From Ananas comosus (taxonomy: Eukaryota; Streptophyta; Magnoliopsida; Poales; Bromeliaceae), in NCBI RefSeq assembly GCF_001540865.1, contig NC_033623.1, forward strand, positions 5,739,545 through 5,803,544: a stretch of 64,000 nucleotides of DNA, given 5' to 3'. Of this stretch, positions 11,320 through 23,205 are shown piece after piece (positions within the stretch are counted from its first letter, which is position 1; each line of letters opens with the position of its first letter). Below the pieces are notes generated by a model, which had not been told where the DNA came from, made no database searches, and saw only the letters and a program-made list of their open reading frames with translations. The translations under genes and the position numbers were made by a program.

Positions 11320-14300
11320 TGTCACGCCCGGGTACGAGCGGAAGCATATCCGGTCGCGTGCACAGATCCGCCGTGTACACCACAGCTCAAGTATACACAA
11401 GGCGTCTACAAATCATATAGTAAAAGCATATAATTCTAACCAGGTAATCAGAGCAAGACTTGTAAGTTTAAACTTATACAATCCAAACCTTACTACAGGA
11501 AATAAAAATATAGTACAATTTACAAAAACTTAATATACATCTCTATACTAAACTACATAAACTGGTGGAGGTCATCTAGTACACGTCCAAAAAGGCTCTA
11601 GCTAGCCGCAGACCCCTTGCCAAGAACCCTAGCCTTTCCCGCGGTGGAACGCTCTGTAAAAGCAACAACAAAGAGGGCGTGAGAACTATTAAACAATAGT
11701 TCCCAGTGGGTAAGTCGCCGAGAGTGGCGAAGTACACTACTAGGTCAACTGTGGCATGAGTAGATAGTAATAAGTAAGCAAGTAAATGCAATAAGCCAGT
11801 AAATGCAATCAGCAACTGTAAAAGTAAATTACTCATGCTATTTACTCAACAATCAATAAATATCAATAGACTGCACGTATCAATTATCACGATACATTCT
11901 ATCAATCATATTCTTGACAATTTAATCAAACATATACCAGATTGCAAGCAAGATAATTCATTATTACCGGAATTACTGATAATATTATGTAATTACTTTC
12001 TACATTAGCAAGAATGAAACATTCTTTATGTCGCTAACCAAACATGATGTCAACTTCTAGGTTATTCCGCTAACCAAACATGATGTCATCAATAAGTTCA
12101 CTTAACCCAAGACATATAGTAACTTTACTACTCTGCCCAGCTTACATAACCCAATTTCCAACGGACTTACACAAGGTAAGTTCAAGCCGCGCCGTGCCTA
12201 ATGGCCCCGTGGTAGTCAACATCCCCACTCTAGGAATGAGCCTCCCCCACGGCATTCCATTTCGGCCCTCACTTCGTACATTTGCGAGCATCTGTCGCTG
12301 AGCTGTTCGGGAGTGCTGGCTTGGGGGGGAGCGACCCCGCAAGCGTGTGCAAACGCGCATAATGGCATGCAAGCCGTAGTCCACAGTACCAGTCTCACAA
12401 CAACATCATGTGCCTGCCATGAAATCTCAACTCAAGCCACTCCGGAACGCGGGGCTTGGGGGGGCGCGACCCCCACAAGCATGTACGAAAGAGCATAATG
12501 GTATGCTAGCTATAGTCCAGGGTACAAATATCTCAACAGCATCATGTCTCTGACATGGAATCTCAACTCGACCCAAGGTCGGCACTGTAGTACCCAATCA
12601 TAAGTCACTATCAACAACTTGTTGACAAGATTCTACCAGTCATTAATATAACTTGACAAGTTAAAGCTTTACATCACACTAGTGTTTCTATCAGGCTATA
12701 CCTGATCAGTCACGCACAATCTCTCACTACTCCTTATACATAAGGAAAGTGGTTTACTAATGTTCTGTTCATAGACTCATGGCACATAACCTGAAGTTCA
12801 ATATAAACTTCTATTACTTGAAGCAAACAAATATGAAACAATCACCTCTACTTGACTATACAAGTATGTCATCATATGTAAATCTAGTTATCTACTAGAT
12901 TATATTCAGTTGTCTATCATTCAATTATGCCATCATCTAGACTTCTAGTTACGTACTAGAATACATACCACACTATGAATCTATCATGTGAATGAAGGAA
13001 TATAAACGATAAAATACTTTTCACGTGATCTCCATACCATTCCTTCTACAATTAGGAATGCATATGCAACACAAGCCTTTACCTGATCTTTCAGAGTGTA
13101 GCCATTATACTTGTTATATAACATTGCATAGCTCAATCCTAAGTACATCAGTCTCTTTGTTGTTCAACAGAACTAATTGGTCCATTCACGAATTTACCAT
13201 TCTATCCTCGTGGATAACATCAAGCCAAATTGCATATGCAAACTACTAGTATCATAAATCCATAGTACTTAACAGGTAACCAAGTAGAATGGACAAGTCA
13301 TGAATCTTTCATTACTATTTAGAGATGCTATCATTTTCGATATGATCTACATATCAGTGCATGTCTCAATGCCTTAAACTATACATATATTCACATGAAT
13401 ATGAAATAACTTCAACTCAGATGTCAAAGGAGACATAGAGGGAAATTCACCCATTTCGGAAAGGTCCGACCCACCTATCGCCAAGCTCAATCCAGCCAAT
13501 AGAAGTCCCGAAACTCAGCTCAGCGGAGCCCCAACTCTGCTGAAAACAAAACACGGAAGGCGCATCAAACTACCACCGAAATGTCCAATTTCGGCACACA
13601 TTGTACGTAGTACAAAGTAATAACTTAAATTCCTGTTTTGATTCCCTTTAGTACCTCGAAATAAGTCTCCAAGGGCTCTCTCAAGCTAGCCGAAGACAAT
13701 CCGAGGGTCGATTGCACTCTCGCTGCGAATAACCATTAAACGGCGTCAAAACGCACGTATACTAATTAATATAGCCGAATCCTTGTGAAATTAGGTTTCT
13801 AACTAAAATTCCAGCTTACCTCAGGTTAGAACACCTTCTAAACCAGTCCCCAAGGTCACCAAATAAACTCAATTTACTTCGGAAACCTGCTGCGAAGACA
13901 TCATTCCAAACAGTATCAATTTACCCAATTCGACTTCATATAATCCCGAAATAGAGTCATAACTCACTAGTTATCTTTATTAAGCTTTAAAGGAACTTTT
14001 CCCTGAACGAAAGGTATGTAAATCATAGCCAAATCACCTTTTTCTACTGCTGAAATTCCCTCCTAATTCAGCTAGGAGCAAAAGAAGCAAAACGATTCAA
14101 AATCCGATACTAAATCTTAAACTAGAGAGATTTTAAGCCATATACCTTGCAACAGCTGAAATTCAGCTTCTCTGCTGATATACTCACGAAAAATTCAGTG
14201 AAACACCACCTCTCCACGTTCCAAGAGCTTCCTTCAAGTCTCCAGGTCAGCAAACATCAAGCGGAACGCGAAATCGACGCGAATCGGCGACTTTCTCGTA

Positions 14301-14829
14301 GAGAGAGAAAAACCCTAGAGAGAAAGAGTGAGGATGGTGCAAGGACCTTCCTCTGAGCTCTACTGCCTTCCCAAATACTCCAGGAGTCGTGCTGGGGGAG
14401 ATAAGATAGGGACAAGAGGTGAAATTACCAAAATAACCTTGCTGCCACGTTTCTGCTAGTCTGTACCGGTACAAGGTGATGGCTGTACCGGTACAGCAAG
14501 CAGAAAAACACTGATTTCGCCAGATCAATGCATTTTCTTACTTTTAACTCTCCAATCACTCTCTAACTTGTCCAAAAAATTGTCCAAACCCTTTAGAATG
14601 TGTAGGGCAATTTCATTTACCATTTCCCACGTTCGAACTTCGTAATTGACCAAATTCGAGGCATTACAATTGATAATGCATTTGCGATGCACTTTTCCAT
14701 TTCTAGTTACTTACTTACTCTAGTAACTTTTCAAAAACCTTTCAGTAGTCTTGCAAAAGTCGTAGACCAGTTCCAAAAGCCGATCCAACCCTCGAACTTG
14801 CCAAGAGGCTCAAGATTCAGTATATTACA
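11320..14829 (-). mobile_element. Solo LTR, family D, with perfect TSD and a duplicated 5' terminus
   Basis: It begins TGTCACGCCC at 11320 and ends TATATTACA at 14829, flanked by ACTGC at 11315-11319 and 14830-14834. It matches the solo D LTR at 58937-61540, but it also has an internal copy of the LTR terminus ending GCATTACA at 14668. The last 161 bases are a diverged tandem copy of the preceding ~150 (the LTR's own 5' end in sense orientation). The TSD shows the outer copy is the real end. It carries GTACCGGTAC at 14463 and 14485, a donor-like GAG|GTAAGC with the donor G at 13819, and the conserved stem at 11683-11702. Confidence 0.88.
14463..14494 (-). promoter_or_regulatory. Paired GTACCGGTAC palindromes in D-type U3
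   Basis: Two perfect 10-base palindromes at 14463-14472 and 14485-14494 lie 22 bases apart. The other D solo LTR has the same pair at 61334-61343 (one base changed) and 61356-61365. They lie upstream of the CT-rich leader in sense orientation. Function is inferred from repetition and position only. Confidence 0.6.
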
Positions 14830-14950
14830 ACTGCAAAGCCAGAAGTCAATTTACCCAATCAAACTGGTTAACCATTTGGTTAACAATAACTCACCAACCA
14901 AATCCCTCTAAATCAGGGGACTCGAACCACCCGAGGGATCGTCTGCTGGA

Positions 14951-15003
14951 CAAGTACGTTAGTCCTTGGGCAAGTACGTTAGTCCTTGGGCAAGTACGTT
15001 AGC
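14951..15003. repeat. 20-bp tandem repeat, 2.6 copies
   Basis: The unit CAAGTACGTTAGTCCTTGGG starts at 14951, 14971 and (partial) 14991, with no mismatches in the repeated part. It lies inside LTR-like sequence. Confidence 0.9.
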
Positions 15004-17130
15004 CCATCATGTGACAACTCCGGAGTGCACTGCTTGGGTGGAGCGACCACCGCCAAGCTCAAAACAGACTATGTGAGTATGATCCAATCCTCACTGAGAG
15101 GATATACTGACAATGCTACACTTTAACTAGCTCTTTATGCTAGATTTACATGTCCAAGTCTAGATGTTAATCAATTCATCTAGTTCTAATTCCACACTTT
15201 AATTCTAACTAGCCCTTTATGCTAGTTTTACAATTTCATTCTCGATGCTAATCAAATCTCTAGTCATGATGTCACCAAGTTTACTATTGTCATAGTCCAC
15301 AGTAATATTCACACATTTATAGGGTTCTACGTTCATGTTCTAGTGCCCACATGTTCTTTACACTAACGGAATTCAATCGCATAACGACCCTTTTCCTATA
15401 ATACATGAATATGATACAATTCACATATATTGAGATGTCCAATGAGATTGACATAGACATAAAGAGGGATTCGATGACTTCGGATAGCACCACCCACCTG
15501 TAGGGATGCCAACAAACTGGAATCAACGTCTCGAACTGTGTCAATAACGAGCTCTCGCGACTCAGTGCAACTAGAGCTAGAACGGCTTCTACCGTAATTA
15601 GTGCACCATAGATCCGTCGGAATGTCAATTTGAACTTCCGAGCACGCTTACCCTTCCTTCCTAAAGAAATAAAAGAGGTTAAACTTGAGTCACATGTGCA
15701 TCTTTACAAACTTTGCATTTAACCCCATCTAGTATGTATAGTATCAATATGTACATACTTATAGTTAGTTCTATACATTTCATATTAAGTAAAGAACTTA
15801 ATAGCCTCCCAAATCCATTTCTCTATAGCCATTATTCTTACTCTAATTCAGAATTTGAACTACTTAATTCAGTCTTCCATTTTGACATTATGTCCATAGA
15901 CAGATATATGTATATATATATATAGTATGTATAGTGTGAGCTAATTTTATAGAGTTTAATTAGGAATTTAACAATGCAGTTTTACATTTCCATTAGCTCA
16001 AATACCCATAGGACTCTTAACTATCATTTCATTGTTACAATTAACTGAGCTGCAGCCAATATCTAATCATAAGTATCTTAATTTGCTGCCAATTAGGTCA
16101 TTTCCAGCTTCACTCCCAATTAGAATCCAATGCTGAATCTGCTTCATTACTAGGTTCTAAACAGCACATGCACCTTCTCACATATCACTCTTTTAGTCTA
16201 ATTGATACAGCCAATAGTAGCACTTCCATTCAGAATTCAGACTCTAACTTACCTCAGATTTCACTCATAACGATCTAAACACATACATACTATATACATG
16301 TATGCAGTTTTGTATAATTGCAAGTATTTATTTCAGCTTCAGCCACTTAGAAATCGGCTTCGGCAATTAATACTATTCAAATTCAAGTTAGACTTTATCC
16401 TCACCTGAATTCGAAAATCCACCAAGCTGCACTCAGCTTAATCTCCTTTCTCCAGCTTGGCACACCAAGGAATTTCACTCGAGCACCAACTCCATCAAGT
16501 TCCTTCTCAATTCGGGCGCCCAGATCCACCAAGGCTGCAGCCCGGCAGCAACTTTTTGTTCTTCACAATCCCTCTTTAGTTCCTGGTATACTCCAATTTC
16601 CAAGTTTCCTCAGTTGCAACTCTGATTTGGCCACTCTACCAGGCCAAGATCATCCTGTCGGCCAGCTCCAATAGCAGGAAATCCTTGTATATATCAGCTT
16701 TAAGGCAATTAATTTAACTCTAACTTGCTGTTAAGCTCAACTTACTTTAATCTAATGCTCCACCAGGTTGCCCTTAGCTCCAGCCACCCACAATTCCTGC
16801 TTGACAGCCCAGAATTCACCAAGGCAGCAGCCCCTCCACTATCTTCCACTTTTCCCAATCACCCTTAGGTTTACTTTACCTAGTAACACAAGTCTTAACT
16901 CTTTAGACATGGCTCTTAAACAGTTATAACTAATCTTAGCTGAGGAGGAAGTCACTTACCTCAAATTCCCTCAGCTAACCCTTGTAATTCGGTAGCTCCT
17001 ATCACTCCCAAAACACCAATCTGCTGCATGACTTTCTCTCGGTTTCCATCAGCCTAGAGAGAGAAAGGGAAGGAAAAAGATGAAGGAAAGAGAAAGAGAA
17101 AGGGATTCTGATACGTAGACATGTGTAAGT

Positions 17131-18881
17131 TGTTAGAAAATTGTGTACGGTAAAACACAGCGGAAAAAGAAATCAAACAAATTTGATTTTTGAAAAACTC
17201 TCGAGATCCAATCTCAAAAACCACGCAATTAGGATCCCTCATATTCTTTAAGATTAAAGAAGAAAAATAAGATCGAATCTTTACCTTTTTCGCGGATAGA
17301 TCTTTCTCTCAATTTGATGATCGTGGAATTCGGTTCTCTTGAAGCTACACACGCGTCCGGCCTCTATAGGTACCCACACGAGATTCTTGATTTGATCGAT
17401 GTCCTCACCGGGGTGCTAGCTCCCTTGCAAAAGGACGTCTTTCTTGCTAGAAGATGGAAGAGAGAAGAGAGGATAGATGACGGCTAGGGTTTTCTAAAAA
17501 CTCCCATATATTATATATAGGAATATAATCCTATTCCTAATAATATAATGATAATTAAGGATAAGTATAAATCTAGATTTAAATTTATCCTTTCCTTAAT
17601 TGGTTAGATCGATCAAATCCTAATTTGATTCGACTTGAATTTTATTAATTTGATCTTAATAATGCAATAATTGCACATAAGTCCTCTTACAATTTACTAA
17701 CTATTAGTAAGTCCTCTCCTGTAATATTTACACTTTAATACCGCTAATTTGTAACAATGACAAATTAGTCCAATTATCAACATATTGACAATTAGGTCCA
17801 CCGGCGATTCAATAATCGCGATCTAGCTATCCGATCAATCACAACCTCTTATGTGTGTGACCCCATAGGTTCTATTCTATCTGGTAGTGAGATATATTTT
17901 GATCACTATCAACAATATCACTGAAACTCCTTTCAATGGATGAGAACAATTCCAACTCAGCCCAATAAGAATTATTGATCATCTAGATAATTCTCATGAG
18001 TCTCACAATCCACCAGTGACGCCTAGCAGCATGTAGTGGCATTCCAGTAGAATGGAATACTGAACCTCTTGGTGCAGTTACCGTGTGATACAATCCTTCT
18101 ATCATGAGTTCCGACTAGACGGAGGTTATGGAATAACTCGTCAAACCCCATCGTCTGTCACATGTTAAATTTATTCGACTCGAGTTTCTAATATCGGAAA
18201 CCCTTTTCCGCTATTAACTCTGCCCTGGCCAAGGTCTTCTAAACTCAGTCTCATAAATCACATAGGACTAACACTCCTATCTACCAAGGGAAATAGATTC
18301 CATCTAAGTGCGCACCCTATTCCTACAATGAACCTACTGCAGCCAACATGCACCGCAAGGACCCAAATGGCTAGGGACCAAGTGTATGTACAGTCAAACT
18401 ACAGTAAGCCGAGGCACCACAGGTCAAAGGACCAGTCACACTACTGCAACATTGAGTAAGTCGCTGACGAGTGAGTAGACATCCAAGTGTTCTCGCGTTG
18501 GTCACGCTTGGTACCCTTGATCTCTAACAACCACCAGAATATTCGTTTCAGTGTCCCCACACTGTCGACTCGAGACCCGTCTACCCAAAAGGGAAGTGAC
18601 CTATGTACCAATCTCACCGGATCAATCACCGTCCCCGTGATGATCCATCGATCGGGAGCATTTAAGAATTAACCACCAATGACACATGTCTCAAATTCTC
18701 AACTCTTGAGAATATATGTCATCATCTTATTAATTCCTTGGACGATTCATGGACACATACACAACATGAATGGAAATAATAACCCAAATTTATTCATAAT
18801 ATTTTAAAGTCAAATACAAATTTATGTCCTAAAAAGAATACATGTGCCGGCCTGGTTGGCTTTTAGGGCATACATCTAACA
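17131..18881 (-). mobile_element. Solo LTR of a Ty1/copia-type element, perfect 5-bp TSD
   Basis: A 1751-base unit has 7-base terminal inverted repeats (TGTTAGA...TCTAACA) and a perfect TSD TAAGT at 17126-17130 and 18882-18886. No protein-coding interior is present. The TGTTAGA/TCTAACA ends and body sequence are unlike the TGTAA...GGGCGTGACA Ty3-type LTRs around it and resemble plant copia LTRs; that class call is family knowledge, not proven by a coding region. Orientation follows similarity to plant copia LTRs (sense on minus). Confidence 0.88.
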
Positions 18882-19106
18882 TAAGTAACCTGGCTAAGTG
18901 ATAAGAATAAACAATTTTCACTTTAACCCTCCAAAACTGAAAATTTGCATTGCAGCCCTTCTACTGATTTTTTTCTTTCAGGCTGGTACCTCACTGAGGT
19001 ACTCACCTATACCTCACTGAGGTACACACTACAAATTCTGCAATTGCAGAATTTCTGGCAGCAGCAGCATCATAAGGCCATTTGCACTTCAAGCTTGCTT
19101 CGAACG

Positions 19107-20829
19107 TGTCACGCCCCGGGACCCAGCGGAAGCCCGCCCGGCGCGTGCCCAGACTCGCCATAAGTCTAAAACATATAAGGCATCTAAAAACAACAATAAA
19201 TAAAGCGGTAATAAAAGACAACTAGGAGTATCAGAGCATGATAAAAGTCTAATTTCTACATCCAGGTAAGAAGTATAAAGCTGAAATCACACTAGGTAAA
19301 ATATAATGTAGTACAAAGAAAATCTCCAAATACAAGTGCTAAAAGTAAAGAGTACATGGGTGGTCTCTATACATGGATACAAAACCTCTCCCTCTCTCAA
19401 CTACAAAAAGGAAGAGAAAAAAAAACCACCTAGGAGAAAGCAAGCTCCGCGGCTAACTAACTAGGCGATCCCCTTGCCGCGATCCCGTGCCTCCGCCGGT
19501 GCAGAAGGCTCTGAAACGAAAACCACAAAACGGGGGCGTGAGAACTATTAAAAATAATTCCCAGTGGATAATTACTGACTTCAGTGAACTGCGCCACGAG
19601 GCCCAAAAGCTACAAAAAGAAGGTCAGTGTATGAGTATAATAAAAGCAGTAAATGCAACTGGTAATTAAACATGAATGCTTACTACCATAAGCTACTTCT
19701 ACTTAGCATAAATTTGGCATAAGTAAGAAAGATATTTTAATACGTATGTACCTGTAATACACTGGATCTTAGCAAATCGCAAGATTCGAGTGTTTGATCT
19801 TTCTCCTATTCCAATGAAGTCAAACCCACCGAAGCTAATCGAAACCCTTCATTTGCTCCGACGAAGGTGTCCACCACTCTCCTAGTACCCTAAAGGTATA
19901 GAAAAGAGAGTTAAACGAACCTTACGAACACCCAAGTAATCGATCATTAAGCAACTCAAGAAAAGGGTGAAAACTTACCGAACGCGAAGGAAACTCTCTC
20001 GATCTCCAAATAGGAGTTAGAGTCCTTCAAGGCCAACTTAAACCAAGGTTCTAAACCAATCAATTAGGTTCTAGAAGCCTCTAATCAAGAATCCCCAAAT
20101 CTAACCCTAAATCTCAAAATCTAGGGTTTCAACTAACATAAAGCAACAAAATGCAAATCTAGAGGAAAGAAACTTGTTTCTTACCTCTTGAAAGCTCCAA
20201 ACCAAGCCTAGAGTCCTCTAGGGTTGAAGGTTGATCCTCAAACAAGCTCCAATCCCGAAATCCAAGCTTCTCCCATGGAGGAATCCAACAAGAAGCAAAG
20301 AAGAGCAAAGGTGAGGAGATCAAAACCCACAAAAATCCATCAAAAATGGAAAAGAACTCAAGAGGGGGAGTTCTTACCTTGTCTCCTCAGGCTAAGGGCT
20401 CAAAAGAGCAGCTAAGGGGGCTGGGGTGGTATTTAAAGATGTTGCAACAATTGCAAATACACCTCTCCCCGAAAGCAGTACAGTCTGCATTATGTACAGG
20501 TACACTGAAAAGTATACCGGTACACTTCCTACGAAACAGCCCAACCCGAGTCTTGGGTTGACAGAAAACCCATAGTGTACCGGTACAACCATCAAGGTGT
20601 ATCGGTACAACCATCAAGGCTGTACCGGTACACAGCCTGGCTGAGGCTGACTCGTGAGCAGGACCAACAATCCATCTTTTTGGATTTTGGTACAAGCTTT
20701 AAACCTCAATTCTCGAGATGCGAGCCAAAGGTTGGAACACTGTCTACGACCCTCCCGAATATCTGGTAAAGCTCAGAACACAGATCAAACACTTGAACCT
20801 CGCAATTTTTGAAGATCCAGTGTGTTACA
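19107..20829 (-). mobile_element. LTR family E, minus orientation, no matching TSD
   Basis: It begins TGTCACGCCCC and ends GTGTGTTACA. Inside are the conserved stem (19542-19560, with one G-U pair in the sense RNA), an acceptor-like TTTCAG near 19508, a donor-like GAG|GTAAGA with the donor G at 20184, and four ACCGGT-type palindromes at about 20514-20635. Left flank GAACG and right flank CTACC do not match, so at least one side has been rearranged since insertion. Confidence 0.75.
20514..20635 (-). promoter_or_regulatory. Four TACCGGTAC-type palindromes in E-type U3
   Basis: Copies lie at about 20516, 20578, 20600 (one base changed, TATCGGTAC) and 20624. The last three are about 22-24 bases apart within an AACCATCAAGG tandem unit. 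They are upstream of the leader in sense orientation. Confidence 0.6.
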
Positions 20830-21446
20830 CTACCACGGGGTCATTAGGGACGGCGCAAGTCAGGACTATACCTTGTGTAAGTCCTTGTTAGATTGGGTAA
20901 CATAATCAAACTTAATGTTGAACTTTACTTCTAGATAGTGCACAACATTTGGACATATATACATTAGTCATTTTGTTATGATTATACATGTGATAGAGTA
21001 GTTCATACATGTTAATATTATACATAATTGGAGGCATAGTAGTTTACGAATTCCTTTAATTCTTGGAAGTAACCATGCTATAATGTTAGTATTTCTACTT
21101 TTGCCTCAGTTGACCTAGTGGTGTAATTTGCGTTTCTTAGCGACTTATCCACTGAAAACTATTGTTTAATAGTTCTCACCCCCATGTATTTATTGTTTTC
21201 GTTTCAGAGCCTGCCACGGGCGGGTGAGGGCTCTCTTTATGGTATCAACTTGTTTTAACCTTTAGTAAATGTGGTTTATATTGCTTAGTTTAGTACTTAT
21301 GCTCTGATTATCATGATAGGAATTTATTCTCACAATTTCTATTGAATGCTTTATTGTAGACGTCTTGTGTGCACCACGGGAGCCTTGTGCATACGCCGGG
21401 TCTAGGCACGCGCCGGGTAGGCTTCCGCTCGGGCCCGGGTGTGACA
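20830..21446 (+). mobile_element. LTR family D, 3' end fragment, plus orientation
   Basis: Sequence from CTACCACGGGGTCATTAG onward matches the D LTR (reverse complement of about 59753 down to 58937) and ends GGGTGTGACA at 21446. It contains the stem AACTATT/AATAGTT at 57-63 and 68-74 of the 21100s block. It abuts the E LTR head-to-head. To the right it interrupts a gag pseudogene. Confidence 0.75.
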
Positions 21447-22797
21447 CCTGAAGCTGAATCCGTCCGTCTTTTAACAACCGATCGAAAATCAGATCTATTT
21501 TTGACACATCAAACGAAGTATTGGCTGCCACTTGCGCTTTCGCTTTGCTGGATTTGGCAGGTTTTAATAAAGAACACTTATATGGCTGACGATTTTTTAC
21601 CATCTCAGCCACATATATTTTGGCTTCATCAGTTGAATCTTTTGTTTCTTCAGACATGTTCAACTCATCTTGAGCCGAAGATTCTTCAAGAAAAAAAATA
21701 TTTTTCTCTTTTTCTTTACTCCATTATTTACTTCGGCTCCATCTAGGCTGATCTTCACTATTTTCTTTTCTGAATTGCTCATATTGAGCAATCCGAACTC
21801 CCAATTTGAAAGGATTATGAAAATACTTGTCCTCAAAATGATCTTTAATTTTGAAATGTAAGCCATTAAATGCCATTTTGGCAAATTCAGATTCTGGCAT
21901 TCTTACAAAACAACGGCTCCTTGCCGTTTTGAATCGGTTCAAATATTCTTCAACCGATTCTCCTATTCTTTGCCCGAACTGAGCTAGATTAGCAACTGAA
22001 AGTTCTGGCTTTAATCTGTAAAACTGCTCATGAAATTTTCTTTCCAATTCGTCCCAATCTTGGACAGAATTGGCCTATAGACTCGTATACCAAGTGAATG
22101 CAGTCTTGGTTAACGAAGTATTAAACAACCTAAGCTTCAAGAAAGGATCTGCAGCGGCTTCTCGGCATTGTGCCGTAAACCGCGCGACGTGTTCGACCTT
22201 ATTTTCGGTCTCGTCGCTAGAAAATTTATTAAATTTCGGTATTTTCCAATTTGCCGGATAGGGATGTTCTATATCTATATTTGCAGGATAAGGTGATCTA
22301 AACACAGGCCGCATTGCCGGCCTTACTCCAACTCCGAAAGTATTTCGGATGGCTTCTTCAATTTGAGCATAAATTTTATTGTTGTTCCCTTGTAAGAGAA
22401 CATGTACCTGTGCTTGAACTGGATTCAATCCTGGTGGTAATTCGAAATTCTGCGCCGTAGGTTAACCCCTTGCATATTCGGGGCGTGCCCCCCAGCCCTA
22501 ACCCCTACATTTTGGGGCTAATATGTTGCCATTGGCGGTGGAGGAGGTAACCCCCAGGCTATCTCCAATTGCTGATCGGTATTTACACTAGTAGGTCGGA
22601 TAAGCCAATTGAAAAGGTGCCCCCTGGTGTTGAGACTGATCACTCACCGGTGTTACAGGATTTTGTAATACCGGTGCAACTACAGGACCTTGTAGACCTG
22701 TTACAGGCTGCTCGTTTCGAGTAAATAATTGTCCTATTCGGGCAATATTCTTATTAGAGGCCGTGATTGTGGCCAGTACTGCATCTAAACGAGCAGT
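21447..22797 (-). pseudogene. gag pseudogene of a non-Tekay Ty3/gypsy-type element (C-terminal part)
   Basis: Read on the minus strand, this encodes a capsid-type gag. It has a WKIPKFNKFSSDET block, then VEHVARFTAQCREAAADPF, KTAFTWYTSL, ESVEEYLNRFKTAR and, near the 3' side, KIYVAEMV and FDVSKIDLIFDRLLK. The N-terminal part is found at 30123-30339 across the B solo LTR, and the reading frame continues across the insertion site. Breaks: an in-frame TAG after KTAFTWYTSL (near 22075), at least one further break near 21700, and truncation by the D LTR at 21446. The gag is clearly different from the Tekay gag at 61541-62773; its exact clade (Tat-like or other) is not resolved. Confidence 0.75.
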
Positions 22798-23161
22798 ACT
22801 TCTGTAGCATATCGAACTTCTAAAATTATGAAGTTACAGGGTATGCTAGGTTAGAGAAGTTATTAGAATGGTTCCGGTGAAGTCCAGGAGCATTCGGGCA
22901 TTTTCGGTATGCGTCGGGCGCGAAACGGAACCCGAAAGGCTATGTTGTGCCGTGAACTAAATCTGGCATTAGCGTAGATGAAAAAATGGTTTAAACGCGC
23001 TCGAAAACATGTATTGGGGGTCTCGGTACGATTTGAGATGAATCGGAGGCCATACGAGCGAAAACGAGCGAAAACGGACCAAAAGCTGAAAAAGGCTGAA
23101 ATTTGGCTAAGTCCTAAAAGGTTGATTTTTCTGGACCTATAGGGTCCGGTCCCTCAGCCAA

Positions 23162-23205
23162 GGACCGGTCCTCTAGGATCCGGTCCCTAAAGCAAGGACC
23201 GGTCC
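23162..23205 (+). promoter_or_regulatory. GGACCGGTCC palindromes in B-type U3
   Basis: Perfect copies at 23162-23171 and 23196-23205, with half-matching GGTCCGGTCC-type sites beside them. They lie about 90-130 bases upstream of the TATA-like box at 23289. The second B solo LTR has the same pair at 40362-40371 and 40396-40405. Confidence 0.6.

Larger units (their letters stand above)
14830..19106 (-). mobile_element. LTR-like sequence (family H), minus strand, split by a copia solo LTR
   Basis: Host parts are 14830-17130 and 18882-19106. Conserved Ty3-type LTR blocks are recognisable: the CACCACCCACCT block near 15490, and an AG-rich stretch near 17055 that is the CT-rich leader in sense orientation. 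The U3 part at 18970-19030 holds a repeated TACCTCACTGAGGTA palindrome, in the place where other families carry ACCGGT palindromes. Neither LTR terminus is visible: the left side is shared with the D insertion site and the right side is cut at 19107. Confidence 0.5.

Noticed and set aside
10064..11533. Short open frames between LTRs as small genes
   Set aside because: No codon bias or recognisable motif; the last ones run into the D LTR.
11320..14668. GCATTACA at 14668 as the end of the solo D LTR
   Set aside because: The flanking five bases (ATTGA) do not match ACTGC; the end at 14829 does.
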